From Modestobacter sp. DSM 44400 (GTDB lineage: Bacteria; Actinomycetota; Actinomycetes; Mycobacteriales; Geodermatophilaceae), in NCBI RefSeq assembly GCF_900107175.1, contig NZ_FNOZ01000032.1:1-48450 (forward strand): a stretch of 48,450 bases of DNA, in the 5' to 3' direction. The notes beneath the pieces were generated by a model. It was given only the letters and a program-made list of their open reading frames with translations. It did no database searches and was not told the origin of the DNA. Positions 39,954 to 48,320 of this stretch are shown here, in pieces. The stretch's first letter is position 1. Each line of letters begins with the position of its first letter. The position numbers were made by a program, and so were the translations under genes.

Positions 39954-41690
39954 TCAGTAGGTGAAGGCGCCCACGGCGCTGCGCAGGTCGGAGGCCATCC
40001 GGGACAGCTCGTCGACTGCGACCCGGGTCTGGCCCAGGGCCTGGGTGGTGGAGCTGGCCGCGGCGGACACACCGGTGATGTTGGTGGCGATCTCGGTGGA
40101 CCCCCCGGCGGCCTCCTGCACCGACCGGGACATCTCATTCGTCGTCGCGGTCTGCTCCTCCACCGCCGAGGCGATGGTCAGCTGGTAGTCGTTGATCGAC
40201 CCGATGACCTCCGAGATGCCGCCGATCGCCGCGATCGCCTTCGTGGTGTCACCCTGGATGGCCTCCACCCGACGGGCGATGTCCTCCGTCGCCCGCGCCG
40301 TCTCCTGCGCCAACTCCTTCACCTCGTTGGCGACCACCGCGAACCCCTTACCGGCCTCACCGGCCCGCGCCGCCTCGATCGTGGCGTTCAGGGCCAGCAG
40401 GTTCGTCTGCTCCGCGATCGAGGTGATCGCCTTCACCACCGCACCCATCTCCTGCGACGACGTCCCCAGCTTCGTGATCGTGATCGTCGTCGCCTCCGCC
40501 TCCGCCTCCGCCACCGCCGTCGCCGCCACCCGCGCCGCCTCGTTCGCGTTCTGCGAGATCTCCCGGATCGAAGCACCCATCTGCTCAGCACCCGCCGCCA
40601 CCGTCGCCACGTTCCGGCTGACCTCCTCCGCCGCCGAGGACACCACCCCGGACTGCGCGCTGGTCTCCTCCGCCGACGCCGAGATCTGCGCCGACGACGC
40701 CGACAACTCCTCCGACGACGCCGCCACCGCATCCGCCGACGCAGCCACCCCGGCCAGCACCGACCGCAGGTGCTGCTGGGCTGCGCCGAGGGACTGGGCC
40801 ATCCGGCCGAGGTCATCGGCGGAGCGGACCTCGGGGACGACCGTGAGGTCACCGGTGGCCATGGCCTCGACCGTGCGGCTCACGGTGGCGACGGTGCCGG
40901 TGATCTGCCGGATCACCCAGAGGGCGAGTGCCCCGGTCGCCAGCAGACTGGCGATCAGCACGGCCCACAGCAGCCGGATGGAGCTGGCCGCGTCTGCGTG
41001 GCCCTTGTCGTTGACCGCGCCGGCCGCGGCCGTCTGCGTGTCCAGCTCGGTCTGCATCTCGTCCATCAGGGTGTCCGTGGCGTCCTGCAACGGGCCGGTC
41101 ACGACGCTCCCGCTGGCGGAGGAAGCCTGCGCCGCTTCCTCCGCGGCGGCCGCCGCCGCTGCCTGACTGCCCCGTCCGGTGCTCGCCGCCGACGTGTCCG
41201 CCGCCGCGGACGCCGCGCGCGCGGCGTCCGCGGCCGGCACCAGCTGCTGCGTCGCCACGGCGTACCAGCTGTCCAGCTGCTCGGTGAGCGCAGCGAACTC
41301 GTCGGGGCTGGTGGCCAGCGGCTCGTAGGCGGCGAGTTGCTGCTGGAGCGTGTCCTGCCGCTTGGCCAGCTCGGTGCGCAGCTCGGCCCGGCCCGCGTCG
41401 TCCACCAGGGGATAGGTGATGTAGCGGGCACGGTCGCCCTGGAAGGAGCGCTGCAGGTCGGACAGCTGGGTGAGCGGTTCGACGCTCTGGCTGTACAGCG
41501 CCTGCTGCTGGTCGCTCATGGCCCCGATCCGGGCAGTGGCCAGGCCGGTCAGCCCGACCGAGACCAGACCCAGCAGCCCGACGGTGATGCCGATCTTGAC
41601 CGCGACGGAACGGTCGGCGATCCAGCCCAGTCCGCGCCCAGCTCGCACCGGCGCTTCGGTGGTGGGGCGGGGGGACTGGTCACGGACCAT
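39954..41690 (-). CDS. Methyl-accepting chemotaxis protein
   Basis: The 578-residue receptor has a short cytoplasmic head, TM1 (about residues 31-52), a periplasmic four-helix-bundle sensor (55-255) with an Ala/Ser-rich run (about 145-195, [20 protein letters not shown]), TM2 (about 258-280), HAMP ([20 protein letters not shown]) and a long methyl-accepting coiled coil. The signalling tip reads [20 protein letters not shown] followed by [26 protein letters not shown] at 41698-41703 supports ATG 41690. No che or fla genes are nearby, so it is an orphan receptor that must act with a distant CheA/CheW. The ligand is unknown. Confidence 0.95.
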   Translation of the reverse strand: MVRDQSPRPTTEAPVRAGRGLGWIADRSVAVKIGITVGLLGLVSVGLTGLATARIGAMSDQQQALYSQSVEPLTQLSDLQRSFQGDRARYITYPLVDDAGRAELRTELAKRQDTLQQQLAAYEPLATSPDEFAALTEQLDSWYAVATQQLVPAADAARAASAAADTSAASTGRGSQAAAAAAAEEAAQASSASGSVVTGPLQDATDTLMDEMQTELDTQTAAAGAVNDKGHADAASSIRLLWAVLIASLLATGALALWVIRQITGTVATVSRTVEAMATGDLTVVPEVRSADDLGRMAQSLGAAQQHLRSVLAGVAASADAVAASSEELSASSAQISASAEETSAQSGVVSSAAEEVSRNVATVAAGAEQMGASIREISQNANEAARVAATAVAEAEAEATTITITKLGTSSQEMGAVVKAITSIAEQTNLLALNATIEAARAGEAGKGFAVVANEVKELAQETARATEDIARRVEAIQGDTTKAIAAIGGISEVIGSINDYQLTIASAVEEQTATTNEMSRSVQEAAGGSTEIATNITGVSAAASSTTQALGQTRVAVDELSRMASDLRSAVGAFTY

Positions 41691-41857
41691 CGTCGAGCTC
41701 CTCGAGGTAGCCCGGACGGCGAGTGCAACCGTGTCCACGGATTCAGGACCAAGGTCCCGGGGACGGCGGCCGCTCCCGCGAGAGCACCACGGGCCGGCTG
41801 GTGCCTCCTGCCGTGCGAGGCAACGACCGGCCCATGGTGATCAGCGAGTGCGCCAGC

Positions 41858-43702
41858 TCAGTCGCGCGGCTCCTGTGGCCGCCCTGCTGACACGGGGTGG
41901 TCGGTCGGGCTCGGCATCGGCGAGCCCACCTCCCGCGTGCCCGCCGTCCCACCGGAGGCATCCGGCGTCACTCCGGCGGCCGGCACGTGCTCGACGACCA
42001 ATGCGAAGTCATCACCGTGCCGGGTGATGCCCTCGACCACGGCCTGCTCGACGGCGTCGCTGGCGTAGGCGCGGCGCAACATCATCGGGTCCGAGCGCAG
42101 GTCCTTGGCCAGCGCGACGGCCAGCCCCACCATCACCAGCGCGAAGGGCAGCGCGGCGATGATCGTCAGGTTCTGCAGCCCGGTCAGGGCGTCGTTCCCA
42201 CCGACCAGCAGCATGATGGCGGCGACTGCGCCCATCACGATGCCCCAGAAGATGACGACCCCCTTGCTGGGCTCCAGGGTGCCCCGCTGGGACAGCGAGC
42301 CCATCACGATCGACGCGGCATCGGCCCCGGAGACGAAGAAGATCGCGACCAGCACCATGACAAGCACCGTCATCACGGTGGCCAGCGGGTACTGCTCGAG
42401 CACGCCGAAGAGCTGGCCCTCGGTGGTCGACTGGCCGGCGATGTCCACCCCGTCGCGCTGGGCGGCGATGCCTGCGCCGCCGAAGATGGCGAACCACACG
42501 AGGCTGACCGCGCTGGGCACCAGCAGCACGCCGGTGACGAACTGGCGGATCGTGCGGCCACGGCTGATCCGGGCGATGAAGAGCCCGACGAACGGCGTCC
42601 AGCTGATCCACCACGCCCAGTAGAAGACCGTCCAGCCACTGAGCCACGTGGCCATCGCGTCCCCACCGCTGGCCTCGGTGCGGGCGGCCATGTCGCCGAG
42701 GTCGGAGAAGTAGCCGCCGATGGCGTCCGGGATCAGGTTGAGGATCAGCACGGTCGGGCCGACCACGAAGACGAACAGCGCCAGGACGGCGGCCAGCACC
42801 ATGTTGATGTTGGAGAGCCACTGGATGCCCTTGGCCACTCCGGAGACCGCCGAGGCGACGAACGCCGCGGTGAGGATGGCGATGATCGCGACCAGCACCC
42901 CGTTGCCGACGCTGCCGGCCCAGCCGAGGATCTCCACACCGCTGCCGATCTGCAGCGCGCCGAGGCCCAACGAGGCCGCGGAGCCGAAGAGGGTGGCGAA
43001 GATCGCCAGCACGTCGATCAACTTGCCGATCGGGCCGGTGGTCCGCTTCTCGCCGAACAGCGGGGCGAACGCGGCGCTGATCAGCTGCTTGCGGCCCCGG
43101 CGGAACGTGCCGTAGGCGATGGCCAGCCCGACAACGGCGTAGATGGCCCACGGGTGCAGCGTCCAGTGGAAGAGCGTGGTGGCCATCGCGGTCTGGATGG
43201 CTTCGGGGGTCTCGCCGTCGACCGAGCGCGGGGGTGGTGACACGTAGTGCGACAGGGGCTCGCTGACGCCGTAGAACATCAGCCCGATGCCCATGCCGGC
43301 GCTGAACATCATCGCGATCCAGGAGACGGTCCGGAACTCCGGTTGCTCGCCGTCGTGGCCCAACGGGATGCGACCGTACTTGCTGGCCGCCAGCCAGATG
43401 ACGTAGACGACGAAGCCCGATGCCAGCACGACGAACAGCCAGCCGAGGTTCGACTCGATCCAGGTCAGCGCGCCACCGCTGGCCGTACCGAGGTTCGACG
43501 GGGCGAGGAAGCCCCAGGCCACGAAGGCCAGCGCGACGACTGCCGCGGGCCCGAAGACCACCGTGTCGAGGGAGGCCTTGTGGTCGGCGGCCGCGGCCGG
43601 CGGCTCAGCGATCGCAGGATGCCGGGCCGTGAGCGGTCGGCGTCGCTTCGTGCTCGACTCGCGGACTTCGCGCCCGGGTGGTGCGCTGGATGAACTCGAC
43701 AA
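41858..43702 (-). CDS. BCCT family betaine/carnitine/choline transporter
   Basis: The 614-residue protein is a BCCT osmolyte symporter with 12 membrane helices, a charged N-terminal tail and a long C-terminal tail (about 75 residues, Pro/Gly-rich) likely to sense osmotic stress. Signature motifs: SAGMGIGLMFYGVSEPLSHY, LFHWTLHPWAIYAVVGLAIA, AWWISWTPFVGLFIARISRG and RTIRQFVTGVLLVP. The aromatic cage for trimethylammonium ligands is partly visible in WTLHPW and YWAWWISW. The only start candidate in this frame is TTG 43702; the tail before the first helix is poorly defined. It faces an MscS channel gene, so uptake and release of osmolytes are paired. Confidence 0.92.
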   Translation of the reverse strand: MSSSSSAPPGREVRESSTKRRRPLTARHPAIAEPPAAAADHKASLDTVVFGPAAVVALAFVAWGFLAPSNLGTASGGALTWIESNLGWLFVVLASGFVVYVIWLAASKYGRIPLGHDGEQPEFRTVSWIAMMFSAGMGIGLMFYGVSEPLSHYVSPPPRSVDGETPEAIQTAMATTLFHWTLHPWAIYAVVGLAIAYGTFRRGRKQLISAAFAPLFGEKRTTGPIGKLIDVLAIFATLFGSAASLGLGALQIGSGVEILGWAGSVGNGVLVAIIAILTAAFVASAVSGVAKGIQWLSNINMVLAAVLALFVFVVGPTVLILNLIPDAIGGYFSDLGDMAARTEASGGDAMATWLSGWTVFYWAWWISWTPFVGLFIARISRGRTIRQFVTGVLLVPSAVSLVWFAIFGGAGIAAQRDGVDIAGQSTTEGQLFGVLEQYPLATVMTVLVMVLVAIFFVSGADAASIVMGSLSQRGTLEPSKGVVIFWGIVMGAVAAIMLLVGGNDALTGLQNLTIIAALPFALVMVGLAVALAKDLRSDPMMLRRAYASDAVEQAVVEGITRHGDDFALVVEHVPAAGVTPDASGGTAGTREVGSPMPSPTDHPVSAGRPQEPRD

Positions 43703-43911
43703 GGATTCGGTATGGCGCCCTGATCCGGCGCCTCTCCCTTCACATCGGTGGCTGGGGCGGCCGCCCCCTGGTGCAGGAGCGCCTGCCCTCCCACCGTGCG
43801 CGCCATAACCGCCCAGCGCAAACAGACAACGATCACAACCCGGTCACCCGGGAACGTCGGCGCCGAGCCCCCGCCCGGGTCGCTCGCCGGTTCCAGGCAC
43901 ACTGGTCGGCG

Positions 43912-44799
43912 ATGGACGTACTCGCACTCCCACCGGTCTCCGAGTTCCTCCCGTGGCTGCGCGGCCGCGGTCTGGGCGTCGTGCTGATCATCCTGGGCGC
44001 GGTGCTGCTGGCCCGGTTCGTCAGCTGGCTGGGCAACAAGGTCACCACGAGGATCGACGCCAAGGCAACCGACTCCGACGCCCTGGTCCGGTCCGAGGCG
44101 GCCAAGCACCGGCACTCCCTCGCCCAGGTGCTCACCTGGGTGGCGCTGGTGCTGATCTACACCAGCGCCGTCTACGTGCTGCTGGACTGGATCGGCATCC
44201 CGGTCACCGGCCTGGTCGCTCCGGCGACCGTGCTGGGCGTCGGGCTCGGCTTCGGCGCGCAGCGCATCGTCGGCGACGTGCTGGCCGGGTTCTTCCTCAT
44301 CACCGAGCGGCAGTACGGCTTCGGCGACGTGGTCTCCATCCAGGTGGTCGGCGGCGGCGACCCGGCCACCGGCACCGTCGAGGACGTCACGCTGCGGATC
44401 ACCCGCATGCGGTCGGCCAACGGCGAGGTCATCACGGTCCCCAACGGCCAGATCGTGAAGGTCGTGAACCTCTCCCGCGACTGGGCCCGCGCCGTCATCG
44501 ACGTCCCCGTGGCGGCCGGCACCGACGTCACCCGGGTCAACGACGTGCTGCGCGCCGTGGGCCAGCAGGCCTTCGACGATCCCCAACTGCATCCGCTGCT
44601 GCTGGACGCCCCCAGTGTCATGGGCGTGGAGAGCCTCGGCCTGGAGCAGGTCAACGTCCGGGTGGTGGCCCGCACCCTGCCCGGCAAGCAGTTCGAGGTG
44701 GGCCGGGACCTGCGGGCCCGCATCGTGCTGGCCTTCCGCCGCGAGGGCATCAAGGTGTCCACCATCGCCGAGCCCGCCACCACCGGGGTGACCCCGTGA
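43912..44799 (+). CDS. Small-conductance mechanosensitive (MscS) family ion channel
   Basis: The 295-residue channel has three N-terminal helices (about residues 16-35, 60-80 and 90-110); TM3 is the pore helix with APATVLGVGLGFGAQRIVGD. VLAGFFLITERQYGFGDVVS and the beta domain (GTVEDVTLRITRMRSANGEV, ITVPNGQIVKVVNLSR) are clear. The alpha/beta C-terminal domain follows. It opens under membrane tension to relieve hypo-osmotic shock. ATG 43912 has no strong ribosome binding site. It is divergent from the BCCT transporter and coupled by GTGA to the next gene. Confidence 0.93.
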   Translation: MDVLALPPVSEFLPWLRGRGLGVVLIILGAVLLARFVSWLGNKVTTRIDAKATDSDALVRSEAAKHRHSLAQVLTWVALVLIYTSAVYVLLDWIGIPVTGLVAPATVLGVGLGFGAQRIVGDVLAGFFLITERQYGFGDVVSIQVVGGGDPATGTVEDVTLRITRMRSANGEVITVPNGQIVKVVNLSRDWARAVIDVPVAAGTDVTRVNDVLRAVGQQAFDDPQLHPLLLDAPSVMGVESLGLEQVNVRVVARTLPGKQFEVGRDLRARIVLAFRREGIKVSTIAEPATTGVTP

Positions 44800-45314
44800 G
44801 CACGGCACCACCCGAGGACGTCCCCGGCGAGGGCAGCGCGGACGCCGAGTCCCGCGCGACCACGTCCCCTCAGGTCAGCACGGCTCCGGCGACCAACCGG
44901 CGGCGCCTGTGGCCGCGGTCGGTGCCCGCCCGGATCGGCCGGGCCCGCACCTCCACCGTCGCCCTCGGGACCCTGTTCGTCATTGCCGGGCTGCTGTACG
45001 TGCCCCCGGTGTCCACCGACACGACGTCGGGGACGCCGGCCGGGAACATCGCGCCGGTGACCACTCCCGCGGAGGCGCCCGCACCGACGACGTCGGAGGC
45101 CCCGGTCGCGACCACCTCGGGCCCCACCCAGAGTCCGACCACCCCGTCCCGGACGACGACGTCGGGCGCGGAGACGACCGGGCCCGCGGACACCGGCGCC
45201 CCGTCATCGGGGACGACGTCGGGGGCCCCGGCGACGACCACCCCGGCGCCGGCGACCCCCAGCCAGGCGCCGGCTCCGTCGTCCGCGCCGGAGTCGGCGG
45301 CCCCGAGCTCCTGA
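44796..45314 (+). CDS. Single-pass membrane protein with long Pro/Thr/Ser tail
   Basis: The 172-residue protein has a cytoplasmic head with RRRLWPRSVPARIGRAR, one membrane helix (about residues 55-70, VALGTLFVIAGLLYV), and an external tail of about 100 residues made of Thr/Pro/Ser/Ala repeats (TTSEAPVATTSGPTQSPTTP). Low complexity prevents family assignment. Such tails span the peptidoglycan layer and may be mannosylated in actinobacteria. It is translationally coupled to the MscS gene by GTGA (44796-44799), so an accessory role for the channel is possible. Confidence 0.75.
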   Translation: MSTAPPEDVPGEGSADAESRATTSPQVSTAPATNRRRLWPRSVPARIGRARTSTVALGTLFVIAGLLYVPPVSTDTTSGTPAGNIAPVTTPAEAPAPTTSEAPVATTSGPTQSPTTPSRTTTSGAETTGPADTGAPSSGTTSGAPATTTPAPATPSQAPAPSSAPESAAPSS

Positions 45315-45327
45315 CGCTCGGTCAGGA
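45309..45327. terminator. Bidirectional hairpin joining two stop codons
   Basis: TCCTGAC (45309-45315) pairs perfectly with GTCAGGA (45321-45327) around a 5-base loop. The TGA stop of the tail-protein gene (45312-45314) pairs exactly with the TCA (45322-45324) that is the stop of the alcohol dehydrogenase gene. Confidence 0.65.
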
Positions 45328-46347
45328 AGTGACGACGGCGATGCCCGGCTCGCGGCCGACGGCGATCAGCGCCGGCCCGGCGTCGGCAAGGCCGAGCTCG
45401 CGGGTGACCAGCAGCTCGGGGTGCAGTCGCCCGGCGGCGATGAGGGAGAGCATCGCCGGGTAATCGGCCGCGGCCATGCCGTGGCTGCCGAGCACCGCCA
45501 GCTCCCGGCCGATCACCAGCTCCATCGGCACGGCTGCCCGGCCCTGCGCCGGAGGCAGCAGGCCGACCTGCACGTGCCGGCCCCGCGGTCGGAGGCTACG
45601 GATCGAGTTCTCGCAGGCGACCGGGGAACCGAGCGCGTCCAGCGAGACGTGCGCGCCGCCGCCGGTCAGCTCCGCGACCGCGGCGGGCACGTCGGCCATT
45701 CCGTCGACGACGGCCTCGGCGCCCATCCACCGGGCCAGCTCGAGTGCGCCCGGCGAGACGTCGACGGCGACGACACGGGCGCCCGCGGCGACCGCGACCT
45801 GGACGGCGGACAGGCCGACACCGCCGCACCCGTGCACGGCCACCCACTCCCCCGGCCGCACCCTTCCCACTTCGGTGACGGCGCGGAACGCGGTGGCGAA
45901 CCGGCAGCCCAGGCTGGCCGCGGTGGCGAACGGCATGCCCTCGGGCAGGGCCACCAGGTTGACGTCGGCGGCATCCAGGGCGACGAACTCGGCCAGCGAG
46001 CCCCAGTGCGTGAAGCCGGGCTGGGTCTGGTGCAGGCACACCTGGCCCGCGCCCTCCCGGCACGGCGCGCAGCGCCCACACGCGCAGACGAAGGGCACCG
46101 TCACCCGGTTCCCGACCGACCAGTTCCGCACCCGCGCGCCGACCGCCGCGACGGTGCCGGCCAGCTCGTGGCCGGGCACGTGCGGCAGGACGACGTCGGG
46201 GTCGTGGCCCGACCAGGCGTGCCAGTCGCTGCGGCAGATCCCGCTGGCGCCCACGGCGACGACGACGCCGTCCGGCACAGGGGTCGGCTCGGGCACCTCC
46301 TGGACGGTCAGCGGGCCACCGAACTCCTCGAACACCAGGGCGCGCAC
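45322..46347 (-). CDS. Zinc-dependent alcohol dehydrogenase family protein
   Basis: The 341-residue medium-chain dehydrogenase has the catalytic zinc ligands in GASGICRSDWHAWSG (Cys) and VPGHELAGTVAAVG (His-Glu). The structural zinc is bound by the four Cys of CACGRCAPCREGAGQVC. The NAD(P) motif is VAVHGCGGVGLSAVQVAV and the fold closes with RELGLADAGPALIAVG. GTG 46347 (RALVFEEFGGPLTV) is preferred over the upstream ATG 46386, which would overlap the divergent LysE gene. The substrate is unknown. Confidence 0.93.
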   Translation of the reverse strand: MRALVFEEFGGPLTVQEVPEPTPVPDGVVVAVGASGICRSDWHAWSGHDPDVVLPHVPGHELAGTVAAVGARVRNWSVGNRVTVPFVCACGRCAPCREGAGQVCLHQTQPGFTHWGSLAEFVALDAADVNLVALPEGMPFATAASLGCRFATAFRAVTEVGRVRPGEWVAVHGCGGVGLSAVQVAVAAGARVVAVDVSPGALELARWMGAEAVVDGMADVPAAVAELTGGGAHVSLDALGSPVACENSIRSLRPRGRHVQVGLLPPAQGRAAVPMELVIGRELAVLGSHGMAAADYPAMLSLIAAGRLHPELLVTRELGLADAGPALIAVGREPGIAVVTS

Positions 46348-46379
46348 GCCCGATAGCCTGCCGTGCGCCACGATCAGGC

Positions 46380-47006
46380 ATGACATCGACCGGCTACGTC
46401 ACGTTCCTTGTCTTCGCCACGGTGCTCGTCCTGGTGCCGGGACCGGACTTCGCGGTGGTCGTGCGCAACACGCTGGCCGGCGGCCGGGCCCGGGGCATGT
46501 GGAGCACGCTCGGGGTGGTCAGTGCCGCTGTGTTGCAGGGCGTGGCGGCCGCGGCCGGGCTCGGCGCGCTGGTGCTCCGGGTGGAGCCGGTCTTCCAGGC
46601 GATCCGCTGGGCGGGCATCGCCTACCTGGTGGTGCTCGCCGCCCAGTCGCTGCGCTCGGCGGTGCGCGGCGACTACGCACCGCTGGACGGCGGCCGGGCC
46701 GGTCGCGGCTCGGCCTGGGCCGGCTGGCGGCAGGGCTTCCTGTCCAACATCACCAACCCGAAGGTGCTGGTCTTCTACCTGGCGGTGCTGCCGCAGTTCC
46801 TCTCCCCCGGCGCCGGCATCGGCCTCCTGATCGGCTACGCGCTCAGCCACGCGGCGCTCGGCCTGATCTACCTGACCGGACTCACCCTGCTGCTGTCCCG
46901 CGCGCGCCGGCTGCTGGCCCGGCGAGCGGTGCGCCGCGGCCTGGACGCTGCGACCGGCGTCGTGCTGCTCGCCTTCGGCGCCCGGCTGGCGCTGGAACGG
47001 AGCTGA
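46380..47006 (+). CDS. LysE/RhtB family amino-acid exporter
   Basis: The 208-residue protein has six membrane helices and the LysE signature: VPGPDFAVVVRNTLAGGRAR near the start, AGIAYLVVLAAQSLRSA and FLSNITNPKVLVFYLAVLPQ with FLSP in the middle. It exports an amino acid or derivative (homoserine lactone, threonine, lysine or arginine in relatives). ATG 46380 lies 33 bp from the alcohol dehydrogenase start in divergent orientation. It is convergent with the MalY/PatB gene, whose product acts on sulfur amino acids. Confidence 0.93.
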   Translation: MTSTGYVTFLVFATVLVLVPGPDFAVVVRNTLAGGRARGMWSTLGVVSAAVLQGVAAAAGLGALVLRVEPVFQAIRWAGIAYLVVLAAQSLRSAVRGDYAPLDGGRAGRGSAWAGWRQGFLSNITNPKVLVFYLAVLPQFLSPGAGIGLLIGYALSHAALGLIYLTGLTLLLSRARRLLARRAVRRGLDAATGVVLLAFGARLALERS

Positions 47007-47028
47007 CCGGCGCCGACCCGGCGGGTCA
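47004..47028. terminator. Bidirectional hairpin joining two stop codons
   Basis: TGACC (47004-47008) pairs with GGTCA (47024-47028) and the inner CGCCG (47011-47015) with CGGCG (47019-47023), with a 2-base bulge. The base of the stem is the TGA stop of the LysE gene (47004-47006) paired with the TCA (47026-47028) that is the stop of the MalY/PatB gene. Confidence 0.6.
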
Positions 47029-48168
47029 CCGCAGCGCGGTGGCCATCCGGGCGACGCCCTCTGTCAGCAGCTCGGGGCTGGTGCCGACGTTGAGCCGGAC
47101 GAAGCCCGAGCCGGGCGCGCCGAACTTCAGCCCGGGCTCGACGGCGACCCGACCCCGATCGAGGAACTGCTGGAACGGCGCGTCGCCCTCGCCCACCTCC
47201 CGGCAGTCCAGCCAGGCGAGGAAGGTGGCCTGCGGACGCCGCCAGCGCACCTGCGGGAGCTGCTCGGCGAGCAGGTGACCCAGGACGTCGAACCGGTCGG
47301 CCAGTGCGCCGCGCAGGGCGTCGAGCCAGGCGTCGGCGTCGGTGAAGGCGGCGATGCTGGCCAGCACGCCCAGATGCCCCGGCCGCCACCGCACGTCGGG
47401 CGGCATCCGCTCCAGGACGGCCTGCATCGGCGCGGAACCGGACACCACAGCGGCGCACTTGAGCCCGGCCAGGTTGAACGCCTTACTGGCCGACACCACG
47501 GCCAGCGCGACGTCCGCAGCGCCGGGGACCGTCAGCAGCGGCGTGACGGTCTCCCCCGGCAGCGTCAGGGGGGCGTGGATCTCGTCGCTGACCAGCGGCA
47601 CGCCGTACCGGGTCGCCAGCTCCACCAGGGCGGCCAGCTCAGCGGGCCCGGGCACCCACCCGACCGGGTTGTGCGGGTTGCACAGCAGGTAGGCGGCCGG
47701 GCGCTGCGCGAAGGCGAGCTCCAGCGCGGGGAGGTCGAGCCGCCACGAGCCGTCGTCGGTGAGCGGGACCTCCACCGCCTGTCCGCCCACCTCCGCGACC
47801 CAGTTCCAGAACGGCGAGTAGACCGGCGGGCTGAACACCACAGGTCGGCCGGCGGCACCCAGCAGCCGGAGCACCTCGACCATCCCGACGCCGACGTCGG
47901 GGACCGGCGCGACGCGCCCCGGGTCGATGGTCCAGCCCCAGCGGCGCTCGGCGAAGCCGGCCAGCGCCTCGCCCAGCGCCGGCACCGCCATCGCGTAGCC
48001 GGTGTCCGAGCCGGCCACCGCGTCGGCGAGCACCCGCTGCACCGGCGGAGCGAGGGCGACGTCCATCTCGGCGACGAACATCGGCAATACGTCGGCCGGG
48101 TGGGTGCGCCACTTGGCGCTGCGCCGGCGGCGGGCGGCGTCGGGCGAGTCGAAGACCGGGGTCGTCAC
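47026..48168 (-). CDS. MalY/PatB family PLP-dependent aminotransferase (cystathionine beta-lyase type)
   Basis: The 380-residue fold-type I PLP enzyme resembles MalY/PatB cystathionine beta-lyases, which cleave cystathionine to homocysteine, pyruvate and ammonia. Motifs: RSAKWRTHPADVLPMFVAEMD, the substrate strip FSPPVYSPFWNWV, NPHNPVGWVPGPAELAALVE, the SDEIHAPLTLPG element and the PLP Lys in VSASKAFNLAGLKCA. The RLNVGTSPEL end is typical. GTG 48168 (TTPVFDSPDAARR) is the start; homology begins near it. A cluster of GCATTGCAC sites lies 33-102 bp upstream and may regulate it. Confidence 0.92.
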   Translation of the reverse strand: MTTPVFDSPDAARRRRSAKWRTHPADVLPMFVAEMDVALAPPVQRVLADAVAGSDTGYAMAVPALGEALAGFAERRWGWTIDPGRVAPVPDVGVGMVEVLRLLGAAGRPVVFSPPVYSPFWNWVAEVGGQAVEVPLTDDGSWRLDLPALELAFAQRPAAYLLCNPHNPVGWVPGPAELAALVELATRYGVPLVSDEIHAPLTLPGETVTPLLTVPGAADVALAVVSASKAFNLAGLKCAAVVSGSAPMQAVLERMPPDVRWRPGHLGVLASIAAFTDADAWLDALRGALADRFDVLGHLLAEQLPQVRWRRPQATFLAWLDCREVGEGDAPFQQFLDRGRVAVEPGLKFGAPGSGFVRLNVGTSPELLTEGVARMATALR

Positions 48169-48200
48169 CGGCCCACCGTGCCACGCAACCGTCGACCCCC

Positions 48201-48270
48201 GCATTGCACGCCGTCTGCCCGCATTGCACGTGCTGCACCACGCGCAGTGCAGCCGAACACCGTGCAATGC
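48201..48270. promoter_or_regulatory. Three 10-bp sites on a 20-bp grid upstream of the aminotransferase gene
   Basis: GCATTGCACG occurs at 48201-48210 and 48221-48230, exactly 20 bp apart, and its reverse complement CGTGCAATGC at 48261-48270, 40 bp further. The group sits 33-102 bp upstream of the MalY/PatB start. Spacing of two and four helix turns on one DNA face suggests cooperative binding of a regulator. Confidence 0.5.
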
Positions 48271-48320
48271 GAAGGGGGCCGCGTCGCCCCGGACAGCGCC
48301 CGCGGTGGCCGTCGTCCTAG

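Noticed and set aside
43703-43911. Gene or RNA in the BCCT/MscS divergent region
   Set aside because: No frame with coding character, no strong hairpin; I see only a divergent promoter region.
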